NCBI GenBank assembly: GCA_001931905.2 | Contig: MSJI02000011.1 | Location: forward strand, 42,182-106,181 | Length of the DNA: 64,000 nucleotides | From: Cladosporium sp. IMV 00045 | Lineage: Eukaryota; Ascomycota; Dothideomycetes; Cladosporiales; Cladosporiaceae | Reading direction: 5' to 3' | In this document: positions 9,700 through 20,059 of the stretch, in pieces | How the letters are laid out: every line of letters starts with the position of its first letter | How positions within the stretch are numbered: position 1 is the first letter of the stretch | Notes under the pieces: model-generated | The model's database searches: none | What the model saw: the letters and a program-made list of their open reading frames with translations, nothing else | Told to the model about the DNA's origin: nothing | Made by a program: the position numbers and the translations under genes

Positions 9700-12600
9700 T
9701 CAAGCAGAGCCCGTAACCCTACGAATACTCCTCCTAGCCCCCTCACCCAAAACCTGCACCTTGCCCTCCTGCTCCAAACTCTTCACCGCATCAGCGAACT
9801 CCTGCCCCTCAACAGGAACAGAGCTCTGCTCGCTAAGCGTGCGCACAACATCGCCATACCTCGCACTCGCGCCACCAGAGCGAAGCATCTCATCAAGCAC
9901 GCCGAGCACGCCGTTCTTGAGATCTTCGCGACGCTTGCGCTCGCTGGCGCTGGTGCCTTCAGTCAGAAGACCCATGTCGATCAGACCGGTGCGAGCGTCC
10001 GTGGCGGCTTGTTTGAGCGCGGACTGGATGAGGCGGACGGCTTCGTTGACGTCGTCTTCGGTCACGGTCGTGGAGAGGCGCATTTTGGCGTGCGCTTCTG
10101 AGAGGCGGATCATGCTCTCTAGCTGACGGGTCGTGGCTGTGATGCGGCGCTCGGAGGCGCGGATGTCTTCTCCTAGCTTGCGCATGGCGACGTAGGCGCT
10201 TACGAGCGCTTCGGCGGCCGGGGCGGAGATTGTGGGTTGAATGTTGGAGCGGGCGTATGAGATGTAGGAGGTGAGGAACTCGACGGGCTGGGAGGATGTT
10301 AGTAAGAAGGTCTTATGGGAGAGCTCGGTATGGAGGACTTACCAAGATCTCGTCTTTGCTTGCGTTTTCAGGAGTGTCTTCCAGGTACATGCCGACCAAG
10401 TGGCGAGCGAGCTTTCTGTCAGCGGACTCCTCGATACGATCAAGCACCAGGTAGACCAAATCGAATCTACTGAGCAGAGTAGGAGGCAGGTCGATGTTCT
10501 GGGGCACCGGCAAGTTGGGATTATATTTGCTGCCGATGGGGTTGGCGGAAGCGAGAATCGATGTCCTAGCATTGAGGGTGGTGATAATGCCGGCCTTTGC
10601 AATCGAAACAGTCTGCTGCTCCATGACTTCGTGGAGCACAGATCTTGTGGACTCGGACATCTTGTCGAACTCGTCAATGCAGCACACACCGCCGTCACTC
10701 AACACCAATGCACCTGATTCAAGGACGAGAGAGCGAGTCTCTGGGTCCCTGGTCACGTACGCGGTAAGACCGACAGCGGAGGAGCCCTTTCCTGAAGTGT
10801 ACACACCACGTGGCGCAATCTTGTGAATGTACTCAAGCATCTTTGACTTCGACGTGGAAGGGTCACCGCAGAGCAGAACGTTGATGTCTCCGCGGTATTT
10901 GGGCGAGCCACCCTTTTCGAAGCTCTTGTTCGTGCCGCCGAAGAGTTGCAGGAGGATACCCTTCTTGACGTCGTCCATTTCGTAGATTGATGGTGCCAGT
11001 GAGCGAGAGAGCAGCTCATATACATCTGGCCTAGAGGCAACCTCTAGAATCTTCGCCTCTTCTTCTTCACTGACCTTACGAGTCTCCTCGATGTTGCCAG
11101 CGACTTGATCCGAGAGCTCTTCTTCGATGGTTGTTGGGTCAATGCCCATACGCTTCTTATCGACCTTTTGGATGTGAAGGCAGTCGACGTACGTCTTGAA
11201 AACGTTCTTGACTGATCTTTGTCTGGGATTGACGCGGACCTGGTTGGCCTTGAAGATACCAGTAATCTCCACTCTGTCACCAGCCTTGCACATATCCACA
11301 AGCTCGTCGTACGCGCACAGAGAGACCGAATGAGGTGTCTGACCGTCGGGCACGGAATCTGGCGTCTCTTGCAGCTTGATGACTTGCTTGTCCGCGAAGC
11401 CGGAACGGTTGTGCACGATCTGCATGCTGTTCGCAGAATTACAGATTTCTCTGGGGCATCTGGTGGGCTCGGCGATCTTGCCACGGTCGATGTCGACCTT
11501 AACAGTATGATGACAAACGGAGCAGCGGAAAAAGGCGTCTTTCATGTCGGGAATAACAGGGGTTGTGCGAATGACAAGACCCTTCACGGAAACCATTCTG
11601 TCCATGTCGCCGGGGTTCAGGTCGCGCAAATTGATGGTATTGTCCAAGCCGAACGGTCGTACGCGGTAAATCCTCTGTTCAGCTTCGGTCGCCAGATCAG
11701 GAATGTCCTCGGGCCCTTGAGCAGGAACGGGCGTTTGACCGCCGATGTTGTTGTCAACATCCGAGCTAGGCATAGGAGGCGCAGAGCTGAGATCCCTCGT
11801 TCTGTTCGCCTCGTTTTGTCTTTGTTGCGTCTGCGCTGAACGCATGGTGTCCATCTTCTTTTCAGCCAGCTCAACGATCACCTCCTTGACGACGGTGTCC
11901 ATCAAGGGGACAATTTCACTTGGGAAAGACTGCAACTGGTGCCAAAGCTTCCTGGTGGGAGGGTAGGCCTTCAGGTTTCTGACGTCGAGGTAGAGGAAGC
12001 GGACACCGAGATCCAGCATGGTCTCCAGCATTGTAACGTACTCCTTCTCACGTCCGGGATGGCTAGCGTCAAGTGTCGTGCCTTCTTCAAGCTCTCCGTC
12101 TGCGATCATGCGGTATTTCTTCTCGAAGTTGAGCAAAAAGTCCCTCATCGCTCTGAAAGAATGCTGAATGACAATATTGGTACCCCAAATGACGGCGCCA
12201 GTGCCTCCACCCATCTGATCAGCATCTGAAGTGTTGGGATTGAGGTTAGAGAAAGTTGCCGCATCTGATGGGCCATCGGCAATGGGCATGCCGTTCTCGT
12301 CGATGAACATTCTCCTTCTCCGGCTACTGCTGGGGTTCATGATATCGGAATCAATATCGTGGCGTCTGTTCATTGCGTTCGTTTGGCTCCTGAGGGGAGA
12401 GCGGACGAACAAACCGCTCGAGCTAGTTCTATCGGGACCGCGTGCATCGCTCATAGGACCAGCGGAATCGGAGCTGGAGGCATAGTGGATGGGAGATGAG
12501 TCTGTGGTATGTTAGCTCCCGCTTGTAACTCGATTATACAATAAATGCAACGTACCACCACCCATACCGCCGCTCGCTCTTGGAGTCCTTCCTCCTTCGC

Positions 12601-12964
12601 TACTCGGCGGGCCCATCTGCCTCTTCAGAGGCGAGCTGGCACCAGCCGCCGCAGCGCCTTGACGTCCAGATTGGCTCTGACTCTGGCTTCCGTTCGGGCT
12701 GGATCTGAAAAACAGGGGACTCGACGTGGGAGGTGCTTGGCTCTGAGAGATGTTCTGGGAAGACCGCGCATTTCCACGGGGCGTAGCATCTTGCATGTTT
12801 GCATCGGACGCTTCTGAGCGCAGTTGTTCGTCGGCGGCGGCATTTTCCCTGCCATTGTTGGGGAGCGAGGGGCTCGAAGCGGGTGCTTGTGAAGATCGTG
12901 CAGAGCGACGAGGTGTGCCGTTCGTCGAGCTGCGGTTCGAGCGACGCTGCTCTGGCGAAGACAT
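9700..12964 (-). CDS. mcm4: MCM4, replicative helicase subunit (complete copy)
   Basis: Subunit of the MCM2-7 helicase that is loaded at replication origins and unwinds DNA. Exons are 12556-12964, 10343-12501 and 9700-10287, with introns of 54 and 55 nt; the spliced frame gives 1,051 residues. The N-terminus is a long Ser/Pro/Gln-rich tail, the usual target of DDK and CDK kinases. It is followed by the OB/zinc region (CSVC..CPREIC), Walker A GDPSTSKSK, Walker B CCIDEFDKM and the arginine finger LLSRFDL. The C-terminal winged-helix part lies in the last exon. MCM4 is preferred over other MCMs by the N-terminal GTNIVIQHSFRAMRDFL region. The gene spans the start of the duplicated block at 11448, so its 3' part exists only here. 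Its divergent partner upstream is TBCA. Confidence 0.96.
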
Positions 12965-13267
12965 GGTGGGTGTTTTGTATTTGCGACAGAAAGACGCTGT
13001 CGGTGTGGGCAGAGAGAGTGAGTATGTGCAGTGTTTAGACTTGAGGGGCTTGCGCTGTTTCGCAGCAACGGTGAAAACGCGTTGCGCGAAGCTCTCGCGA
13101 GGCAGGCGCGACGCAGCCACTTAAACCTCTTTTGAGCTCTAGCGCCGAATTTCGTGGATGGCCAGCGAGAGACTCCAAACCGACCCCTCCACAGATCGAG
13201 AGGAATATCAAAAGTCACTTCTGAAACAAGAATATAACACAAGACCAGCGAAACCAATTCACAGATA
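12965..13267. promoter_or_regulatory. Divergent promoter, MCM4 (minus) and TBCA (plus)
   Basis: About 300 bases between two divergent start codons. It contains ACGCGT at 13077-13082 and a TCTCGCGAGG element shortly after. Both are discussed under the separate MCB entry and in the findings. Confidence 0.7.
13077..13082. promoter_or_regulatory. Putative MluI cell-cycle box (ACGCGT) upstream of MCM4
   Basis: Perfect ACGCGT about 115 bases upstream of the MCM4 start codon. In yeasts and filamentous fungi this is the core binding site of MBF, which drives G1/S expression of DNA-replication genes, so its place here fits. The equivalent segment of copy B carries a small deletion and lacks it. Function is inferred from the motif and its position only. 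Confidence 0.55.
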
Positions 13268-13731
13268 ATGCCTGCCCCTTCTCAGCTCGCAATTGCCACT
13301 TCGGCACTCAACCGCCTGGTCAAGGAGGAGGCCAGCTATCACAGCGAACTTGAGGAGCAAAGTGCACGCATCGCTAAGCTCGAGGCCGGCGAGGGTGCCG
13401 ACGATGAGAACGCCGAGTACATTCTGAGACAAAACGTGAGCATCTAATCGCTCGGTAGGGTTTGGTGGTCATCCACTTACAGCCGTTACAGAAGCAAGCA
13501 CTCGAACAGACTAAGGCTGTCTTCCCTCCCCTCAAACAGAAGATCGAGGATGCGTTGAGCAAGCTCGAGCAGCAGATCGTAAGGCTACTAATCTCTCGTG
13601 ATATTGTTCGTACATGATACTAACTTTACGATGTATAGGAGCAGGACAAGGACCAGGCTTCACCTGAAGAGCTCACTAAAGCCAAGGAGGCTGTCACTGC
13701 TGGACAGAACGCTGTCAAGGAAGCCTCTTAA
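13268..13731 (+). CDS. Tubulin-specific chaperone A (cofactor A), copy A
   Basis: Small chaperone that holds beta-tubulin during assembly of the alpha/beta dimer (yeast Rbl2, human TBCA). Three exons, 13268-13435, 13492-13578 and 13639-13731, with introns GTGAGC..CAG and GTAAGG..TAG; 115 residues. The whole protein is a helical bundle, as in the family: LAIATSALNRLVKEEASYHSEL, a second helix with KQALEQTKAVFPPLKQKIEDAL, and a third with EELTKAKEAVTAGQNAVKEAS. Length and helix order fit TBCA well. It shares a promoter region with MCM4 and is followed by THOC7 in a tail-to-tail arrangement 74 bases away. Confidence 0.9.
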
Positions 13732-13805
13732 TCGGAGAAAAACTTCACTCTCGGCATAGCTGTACAGACATAGATACCCATTTGAACACCCGCGAAGTTG
13801 CTGCA

Positions 13806-14909
13806 CTACGACTCGTCCATTTCCATCGTCATGCCTTCTGCTGGCTCCTTCACCTGCTCATCTTTCGCCTCGAGACCTGTAGACGCCTTCGGCTGTTCCT
13901 GAGAGTCCGCAGCCGACGGAGCCGGCGTGGCATCATCGCCCATTTCCACATCTGCAGCAACATTGGGAGTTTGCGCTCCTGGGCTGGCGGCGCGTGAAGA
14001 ATTGACAGTCCCGCCCTCGACTTCGAGAAACTTGTTCCTGGGACGTTCCTCGCCTTCATCAGTGCCCTCAGGCATTGGCGTTGCACCTCCGGGCAGAGGC
14101 GTCGATCCTTCAGGCATTGGTGTTCTTCCACCAGACTCGTGCCTAGGCGTCCTTCCATCTTCGATACCAGGCGTTCCCATTCGGCTGCGATCATCCTTCT
14201 CTCCGTCGCCGTCCTCCATAGCATCATCCTCCGCCTGCTCATCTTCTTCTGGCTCCTTGATCCCTTTAATCACCCTGCGCATGACTTCACCCTCGTGCAC
14301 CACGCGCTCAAACTGCTCCCTCCGACCATCCCAAAGACCTTCAATCTCGACACCTTCCTGCTCAAGCTCCTCGATCTCCTTCTCAAGAGTCGCGATGTCT
14401 GCCCTACACTCATCGCGAGGCTTAAGCTTCTTATCGTCGAGAATTTTTGAAGCAAGCGTGTCGTAGCCCTTTCTCAGCTCGAGCACCTTCTGCGCTTCCG
14501 CAAGCTGCTCTCGTAGCAGTAAAGTATTGTCCCTCACGGCCTGCGCGGTCGCTAAGATCTTAGCTTTCTCGGCCGCATAGCGCTCGCGTTCCCGGGCATT
14601 GGAGCTTTGGATGAGCTGGATTCGCGTGATCGAGCTTTCCAGAGCGGCAAAGTCGAGCAGGATTTCTTCTCTGAATTTCTGTCGCACGTTTGGATCGGAC
14701 GCTGGCTCTTCCTGGGTCTCTTCCGAAGCTTCTTCGCCGTCGGGGGGAGGTGAGGGTAGTTGTTTGGGTGTAGAGCGAAGAAGCGAGTCGCGGTCGAGCA
14801 GGCGTTTGGTTACACGTTGGAAAGGTCTCTCTTCAATTCCGAGCAGGCGCGTGGAATGCAATGCATCCTCGGCAGGCTGCGCCAGGATGCCATAGTTGTG
14901 CGCAGACAT
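13806..14909 (-). CDS. THO complex subunit 7-like protein, copy A
   Basis: Probable nuclear mRNA-export factor of the THO/TREX complex. The 367-residue protein has a start conserved in both copies (MSAHNYGILAQPAEDALHST). Residues about 30-240 are mostly coiled coil, with the THOC7-family segment RKGYDTLASKIL, then ECRADIATLEKEIEELEQE and a WDGRREQFERVVHEGEVMRR helix. The last third is low-complexity and acidic, with a short TPMPEGSTPLPGG-type repeat. The family call rests on the spacing of the coiled-coil motifs and is moderately sure; other THO-type coiled-coil proteins cannot be excluded. It is divergent from elongin A across about 500 bases. Confidence 0.75.
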   Translation of the reverse strand: MSAHNYGILAQPAEDALHSTRLLGIEERPFQRVTKRLLDRDSLLRSTPKQLPSPPPDGEEASEETQEEPASDPNVRQKFREEILLDFAALESSITRIQLIQSSNARERERYAAEKAKILATAQAVRDNTLLLREQLAEAQKVLELRKGYDTLASKILDDKKLKPRDECRADIATLEKEIEELEQEGVEIEGLWDGRREQFERVVHEGEVMRRVIKGIKEPEEDEQAEDDAMEDGDGEKDDRSRMGTPGIEDGRTPRHESGGRTPMPEGSTPLPGGATPMPEGTDEGEERPRNKFLEVEGGTVNSSRAASPGAQTPNVAADVEMGDDATPAPSAADSQEQPKASTGLEAKDEQVKEPAEGMTMEMDES

Positions 14910-15410
14910 GTTGCAGACGTCTCAGTGAAGCTTGTCAGTAATTGCCGCGCGCTGGTCGCGAGGTATTGAAAGGAAGATCGCTGGCGTTGGTGGTGAAGCG
15001 GAGTCGGCGGTCCGTTGCCGTCGAGGCTTATCTGATTGCTGCTCCTGGGGATGACGGCACTTGTTATAACTCCAGATGAGGACTCGCGAACCTCATGAAC
15101 TGTGTTTACACACTTCTGACATTCACTTGGGTCGCTTCCATTTGTACGGTTCCTGGACTCTTATAATGCTGCTGTCGAATCCAATACACACATCAACGCC
15201 CGATCCCCTTCCTCAGCCCTGAAGCACTGCTTCGTCGACGACCTTCGAGAACAGCTTAGTTTACACGAGCCGATTCAGGCTTGCTCTGATTTCGTAACGG
15301 ATTTGGTTTCTCGGATTGCACTGGAAACGACCGCATAGAAGTATCTTGGACATCGCATACGTTAATCGATCAACGCCGTTCCACTCGAGCCAGGAGCGAC
15401 CGTCGTCAAT
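14910..15410. promoter_or_regulatory. Divergent promoter region, THOC7 and elongin A (copy A)
   Basis: About 500 bases between two divergent starts. The central part is well conserved in copy B, but the stretch just before the elongin A start differs more. No specific factor site was recognised. Confidence 0.5.
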
Positions 15411-16484
15411 ATGCCGGCTCCTTCCCTTTCAGCCATGGCGCAAAATGCCGCCATACGCAACATCTCCAGTATCACAGACATATCGGACCTACCCTATCAC
15501 GCTGTTGAGCCCATCCTCCGGCGCATCGACAATCCACAACAACTGCGCGAGGTCGAAGTCAACTGCCCCCACATCGCCGAGAGCTCCGGTCCTTTATGGA
15601 ATGCGTTTATTAAACGTGACGTGTCGAACTCCGACCGAAAAATGATCTACCCGAAAGATCCCAGGTCGTGGTGGAAAGTCTATCGAAAGATGGTCAGGCA
15701 AGAGGAGGCGGAGAAAGCTGAGGCCGAAGAGGGACTGAAGAGGGCTATGATGGGGTTGCAAGAAGCTAAGGGCTCTAACGAAACGAAGATTGTGAATAAG
15801 GTCATGACGCAGGGACAGAAGAAGAAGACAGGGTTCTTTGACGGTGTGATGCATAGTGGCGGTGGTGGTGGGAGTAAGGCCATGCTCTGGAACGCGAAGA
15901 ATGGGCGGGATGCCTTTGGTGCGATGCAACGAGCAACTGCCAGTAAGCAAAGCGTCTTCAAACCAGTCACCAGACATACCATCCCGGACGCAAAGAGTCA
16001 AATCCGAGTGGCTCCCAAAAGCATGGCCATGGAGTATTCAAATCCCGGAAATGAGGCTGTCCTCAAGGCCGCAGCGGAGCAGAAAAAAGCCGCGGGCCTA
16101 CAACCACAAAGACAGAGAATCTTCACACCGAAGAGCAGTCTGGGCAAGACCGAAATGGCTTTCAGAAACGAAGAAATGAAGGAACAGCTAGAGAAAGAGA
16201 GGAGGCTACGCGCACTCACAAACCCTGCCGCAAGATCAGCCATGTATCCTGCTGCGGCATCGTCAACGACACAGACAGCATCTAGCTCTTCGAAACGGCC
16301 TTCAGCTGCGGCAAGTCGGCCTACAGGTGCTCAAGCCAAACGCGCAACAGAGGCCAGCTTGTCTCCCTCGCCTCCAAGATCGAACAGCCCAGCGAAGCAG
16401 CCTACACAGCAAAAGCCTGCACCGGTCAAACGAAAGCGACCGGCAGTTGACCCTTTCTTATCGGCCAAGAGAAGCCGTCCTTGA
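15411..16484 (+). CDS. Elongin A-like protein, copy A
   Basis: Single-exon protein of 357 residues belonging to the elongin A (transcription factor SIII p110) family. The N-terminal domain, about residues 20-110, has the F-box/BC-box-like stretch ISDLPYHAVEPILRRIDNP, then QQLREVEVNCPHIAESSGPLWN and RKMIYPKDPRSWWKVYRKM, which is the typical elongin A signature. The C-terminal 200 residues are basic and low-complexity, ending in a KRKRP..SAKRSRP nuclear-localisation cluster. In animals elongin A binds elongin B/C and acts in transcription elongation and Pol II ubiquitination. The start MPAPSLSAM is chosen because it is conserved in copy B, where an additional upstream ATG is not matched in copy A. 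Confidence 0.88.
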   Translation: MPAPSLSAMAQNAAIRNISSITDISDLPYHAVEPILRRIDNPQQLREVEVNCPHIAESSGPLWNAFIKRDVSNSDRKMIYPKDPRSWWKVYRKMVRQEEAEKAEAEEGLKRAMMGLQEAKGSNETKIVNKVMTQGQKKKTGFFDGVMHSGGGGGSKAMLWNAKNGRDAFGAMQRATASKQSVFKPVTRHTIPDAKSQIRVAPKSMAMEYSNPGNEAVLKAAAEQKKAAGLQPQRQRIFTPKSSLGKTEMAFRNEEMKEQLEKERRLRALTNPAARSAMYPAAASSTTQTASSSSKRPSAAASRPTGAQAKRATEASLSPSPPRSNSPAKQPTQQKPAPVKRKRPAVDPFLSAKRSRP

Positions 16485-17652
16485 ACATACGCAAATAGAT
16501 ATACCTAATTCGCACTTTGATACACCAAAATCGAGGCTCACAAAAGTTTCGCTATGAGCGCATGCCGAATAGAACATCCTCGACTCAGCTTCGACGTAAC
16601 ACAAGCAGAGTGTATCGCGTGGCTGCAGGAACATGTATTGGATATCGCAGCAATTCTACGCTGATTGTTACACCGGCGCTTTGGATCAGCTGCGCTTCGA
16701 GGGTGCTAGTCTGGCCACGAGGTGCCACGTGGATTGTAATAAATTATACCTACTGTTGCGAAAGGTACATAACGGTACATGTACATAGAAAATGCACATA
16801 GCCGCATTTGTTCGTCTCGAAAGCGGAGACGCACCAAAGATTGTATACGTCCTGTCCAAGGCCGACCTATGGAGTTGAGAGAAACCTCGGTACTGCTTTA
16901 GAGATGCATATGGCCATGTCTGATATTACCACCGTGTCTTTCCAGATAATGCTACTCAAGAACTTTGTTTTTTCTCGAACTGCATTCATACTAGTCTCTC
17001 TCTACAGAGAAATTGCTATCGATCTGAAAAGAAGCCGAGGCAGAGCCTCGGCCTCTTTGCACTTAGTGTATGCATGAGTTGAGGAACTCATATCAGCAAA
17101 TGCGTACCCAAGTCATGCCTTGCATACTTTGATCGGTTGCACCTGGTACTTGGCTGAGTTATTTCATCTCTATTGTCCATGATGGTCGAGCCTTTCATAT
17201 ATTATTCGATGTTCTCATCTGGATCACCCTATGACGGTTGCCTCGCCCGTTTCGCCCAGCCAACCAACAACGTCCGCTGGAGACTGAAACACTGACACGT
17301 AGCCAGCCACTCGTCACTCATGTTGGTCCATCACAATCCCTGCCAGTGTCGACGCGACCACGGAGCCATCGAATATAGCATTTGCCATGTCATGTAACGA
17401 TCTCATGACAACGCCATCATTAAAATAGGCTACTGCCCATGAAGCAGCCGCATCCTTGAGTTGTCCAGCTGATCAGCCAGGATAAGCCTCGCGGCTTGAC
17501 GCTATCCATGGCGTACGCCATAACCTAGATGATCGACTCCTCCGCAATTTCTTCCGTTCATCTGAGACTCTTTTCGATATCCCTAGCCTTCCACCGCATA
17601 TTCTCCATTCTCGCCTCGCAGGCTGGCTACTGGGGGGCTTGCATCTTTCTCC
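16485..17652. other. Intergenic region with E-box, between elongin A and GH76 (copy A)
   Basis: About 1.17 kb of non-coding sequence carrying the 3' UTR of elongin A and the GH76 promoter. A palindromic CCACGTGG lies at 16725-16732. The short frame around 16555-16660 is broken relative to copy B. The last 400 bases are more conserved between the copies than the middle. Confidence 0.5.
16725..16732. promoter_or_regulatory. Palindromic CCACGTGG (E-box)
   Basis: Eight-base palindrome containing CACGTG, the core site of basic helix-loop-helix regulators such as Cbf1/Pho4-type factors. It is kept in copy B at 36323-36330 within a stretch that otherwise differs. A role is not established. Confidence 0.3.
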
Positions 17653-19488
17653 ATGTCTGAGACATCCAGGCTTTTGCCTCCGCCGAGGGCTAGGGAGGCA
17701 GGATGGCAATCTACCAGTCGATATATAGCAGCCTCTGACAGGCTGGCGCGAAGGAGGAGGGTTTTCTTGCTTTGTGTGATTACATTTACGCTGCTTTACA
17801 GCATGATATCTTTCAGATCAACCGCAGCACTCGTTTCAAGCATTTCTCTCACATTCGCACTTCCTCGACCTGCTGGACAAGAAGCTGTTCAACCAGACGG
17901 GCTATCACAACAGTCGAATGGACCCGACAATAGTCCTGGGCATTGGTATTACGAATTTCAAAATGCATTGGCTACGATGCAAGGCACATCCTTTTGGGCT
18001 GGTTACGACTGGCCAGACTCAATAGACTGGATTGCGGCATTTCTGGACACACTACTCGGCGCAACCGATCGTTCATTCACAGAAATACTCGTCGAATATG
18101 ACGGCAATCTACCAGGATCATACATCGCATCAAAACCTACGATAGAAGGCGAGATCTCAAGATACCTCACGCAAATCGAATCTTTCTACGACTCGGAGAA
18201 TATTGTAGATATTTTCGGGACGGCTTTCGACGATGCTCAATGGGTTGTGCTGGAGTGGCTAGAAGTCATCAGGTTCAGCAACGAATACAAAGCATACAGC
18301 GGCAACGACACTGGGCCTAGCCAGGAGGATATCATGCATTACGCTCATCGCGCACACATCTTCTACAACCGCGTTCAGAACGAGTTCGACACATCACTAT
18401 GCGATGGCGGGCTCACGTGGAACCCTGCACTGGAACCATACAAGAACGCCATCACCAACGAGCTTTTCCTGGCCAGCTCCATGGCCATGTACTTCTACTT
18501 CCCTGGAGACTACAATACCGATCCTTATCCCAGCGCCAATTATTCATCGGAATACAACGTTACGTTGCCACCCATGCAGTTTCTCCAACCGCATGATCCA
18601 GTCTTTCTCGATAACGCACTTAAAGAATACGAATGGTTCAAATCGCAGAACTTCACGAACGAACAAGGCCTCATTGTTGACGGCTTCCACATCTCCGACA
18701 ATCAGACCACATGCGACCAGCGTAATGAGATGGTCTACACTTACAACCAAGGTGTAATCCTTTCAGGCCTGAGGGGCCTTTGGGAAGCTACTGGCGACCC
18801 GAAGTACCTTCAAGATGGATACGATCTAATCAACACAATAGTCGACGCCACAGGCTGGAACACGCGAAACACATCCGAAGCTAGCGAATGGGCAGGTCTC
18901 GGTCGCAACGGGATCATGGAAGACTATTGCGATGCATCCGCCAACTGCTCTCAAGACGCGCAGATCTTCAAAGGAATCTATTTCCACCATCTAGGAATCT
19001 TCTGTGAACCGCTACCCACAAGCGAGCCGCTCGTCGCAGGCCTGACGTCGCTTGCAGATGACGATCTAGCCGCTGCCCACAGTGGAAACTGCAATGGTTA
19101 CACGCCCTGGGTGACACACAACGCCGACGCGGCTCTCTCCACGCGCAATCAGGATAATGTCATCGGCGGTTGGTGGGGAGCCAGCAGCAACAACCGTACG
19201 CAAGCGGCAGCTTTGGACATGACTGTACCACTTCCACAAGGCAGTTCTGATGAGCGCAATGATCCTACGGTGCTTGATCAAGCACCTTGGGCTTGCCGTG
19301 GGCAACGAGGTTGTCAGCAGAATGGACGAGTCGCGAGTTCTCGGACCCCAGGCTGGTTGCCCCCGCGATCTAATAAGAAGCGCGATGTGAATGATGGCGG
19401 GCGAGGAAGGACCGTGGAGACGCAAGCCAGTGGTGTGGGCGTGATAAAGGCGGCGAGCGATTTTACGAGGGAACGACCATCTGCATGA
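17653..19488 (+). CDS. GH76-family alpha-1,6-mannanase-like protein, copy A
   Basis: Predicted cell-surface enzyme of glycoside hydrolase family 76, related to the fungal Dfg5/Dcw1 group that links GPI mannoproteins to the wall and to secreted alpha-1,6-mannanases. Single exon, 611 residues. Residues about 37-60 form a hydrophobic stretch (RRRVFLLCVITFTLLYSMIS) after a basic cytosolic tail, so it is likely a type II membrane anchor rather than a cleaved signal peptide. The catalytic Asp pair is D193-D194 in TAFDDAQWVVLEW. The family continues with DGGLTWNPALEPYKNAITNELFL, YNQGVILSGLRGLWEATGD and several N-glycosylation sites. The C-terminal 70 residues are low-complexity and basic. No GPI signal is visible. 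Neighbouring GH128, GT31 and membrane-protein genes suggest a cell-wall role. Confidence 0.9.
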   Translation: MSETSRLLPPPRAREAGWQSTSRYIAASDRLARRRRVFLLCVITFTLLYSMISFRSTAALVSSISLTFALPRPAGQEAVQPDGLSQQSNGPDNSPGHWYYEFQNALATMQGTSFWAGYDWPDSIDWIAAFLDTLLGATDRSFTEILVEYDGNLPGSYIASKPTIEGEISRYLTQIESFYDSENIVDIFGTAFDDAQWVVLEWLEVIRFSNEYKAYSGNDTGPSQEDIMHYAHRAHIFYNRVQNEFDTSLCDGGLTWNPALEPYKNAITNELFLASSMAMYFYFPGDYNTDPYPSANYSSEYNVTLPPMQFLQPHDPVFLDNALKEYEWFKSQNFTNEQGLIVDGFHISDNQTTCDQRNEMVYTYNQGVILSGLRGLWEATGDPKYLQDGYDLINTIVDATGWNTRNTSEASEWAGLGRNGIMEDYCDASANCSQDAQIFKGIYFHHLGIFCEPLPTSEPLVAGLTSLADDDLAAAHSGNCNGYTPWVTHNADAALSTRNQDNVIGGWWGASSNNRTQAAALDMTVPLPQGSSDERNDPTVLDQAPWACRGQRGCQQNGRVASSRTPGWLPPRSNKKRDVNDGGRGRTVETQASGVGVIKAASDFTRERPSA

Positions 19489-20059
19489 GTGGTTTCATGA
19501 ACTTAATGATGATAGCATATATTTTAATGATCAGTTGTTTACAACACATCCGTTCATCTCAACAACGAAAAACGAAAGTCAAGATCTCACGTCATCTTCA
19601 ACTCATGTCAAAACATGCGTCCTTGGATCTGGCTGCGGTCCGTGTGCCAAGTGGATTCCTCCATCTTGAATTCTCCATCTCCGCTCAAGCTTCATCTTTG
19701 TGTTCCGTCATTCTCCAAGCATCAGAATTGCCTTTGGAATTTTGAATAGCTCCGCGATGGATAGGAAGCTTCCTCAAAGTCTATCGCGCAGCTCTGATGA
19801 CCAACATCAGAACTGCCGTCTCGCCACGGCCAAGTATAAGTATCCGTTGGTTATCTAGCCAAGTCTTTCCTCACCCGTCTTCATCTCTAAAGCCTTGCTC
19901 GTTCGCTCGCTTTAAATCCGGTTTCGCCAAGTTGAAGATTGGCCTGCGTCATCCCATATCCATAATGCACGGGTCCGTTCATTGTTAAAAATAATGCCTG
20001 CCCGCCGGCCTATTCACTCGGTCAGGTCCAGTGAGAAAAAGACACAACTGCCGGCAAAC
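19489..20059. promoter_or_regulatory. Upstream region of GH128 (copy A)
   Basis: About 570 bases between GH76 and GH128, both on the plus strand. A TATA-like AAGTATAAGTAT lies near 19832, some 225 bases before the GH128 start. The stretch is well conserved in copy B. Confidence 0.4.
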
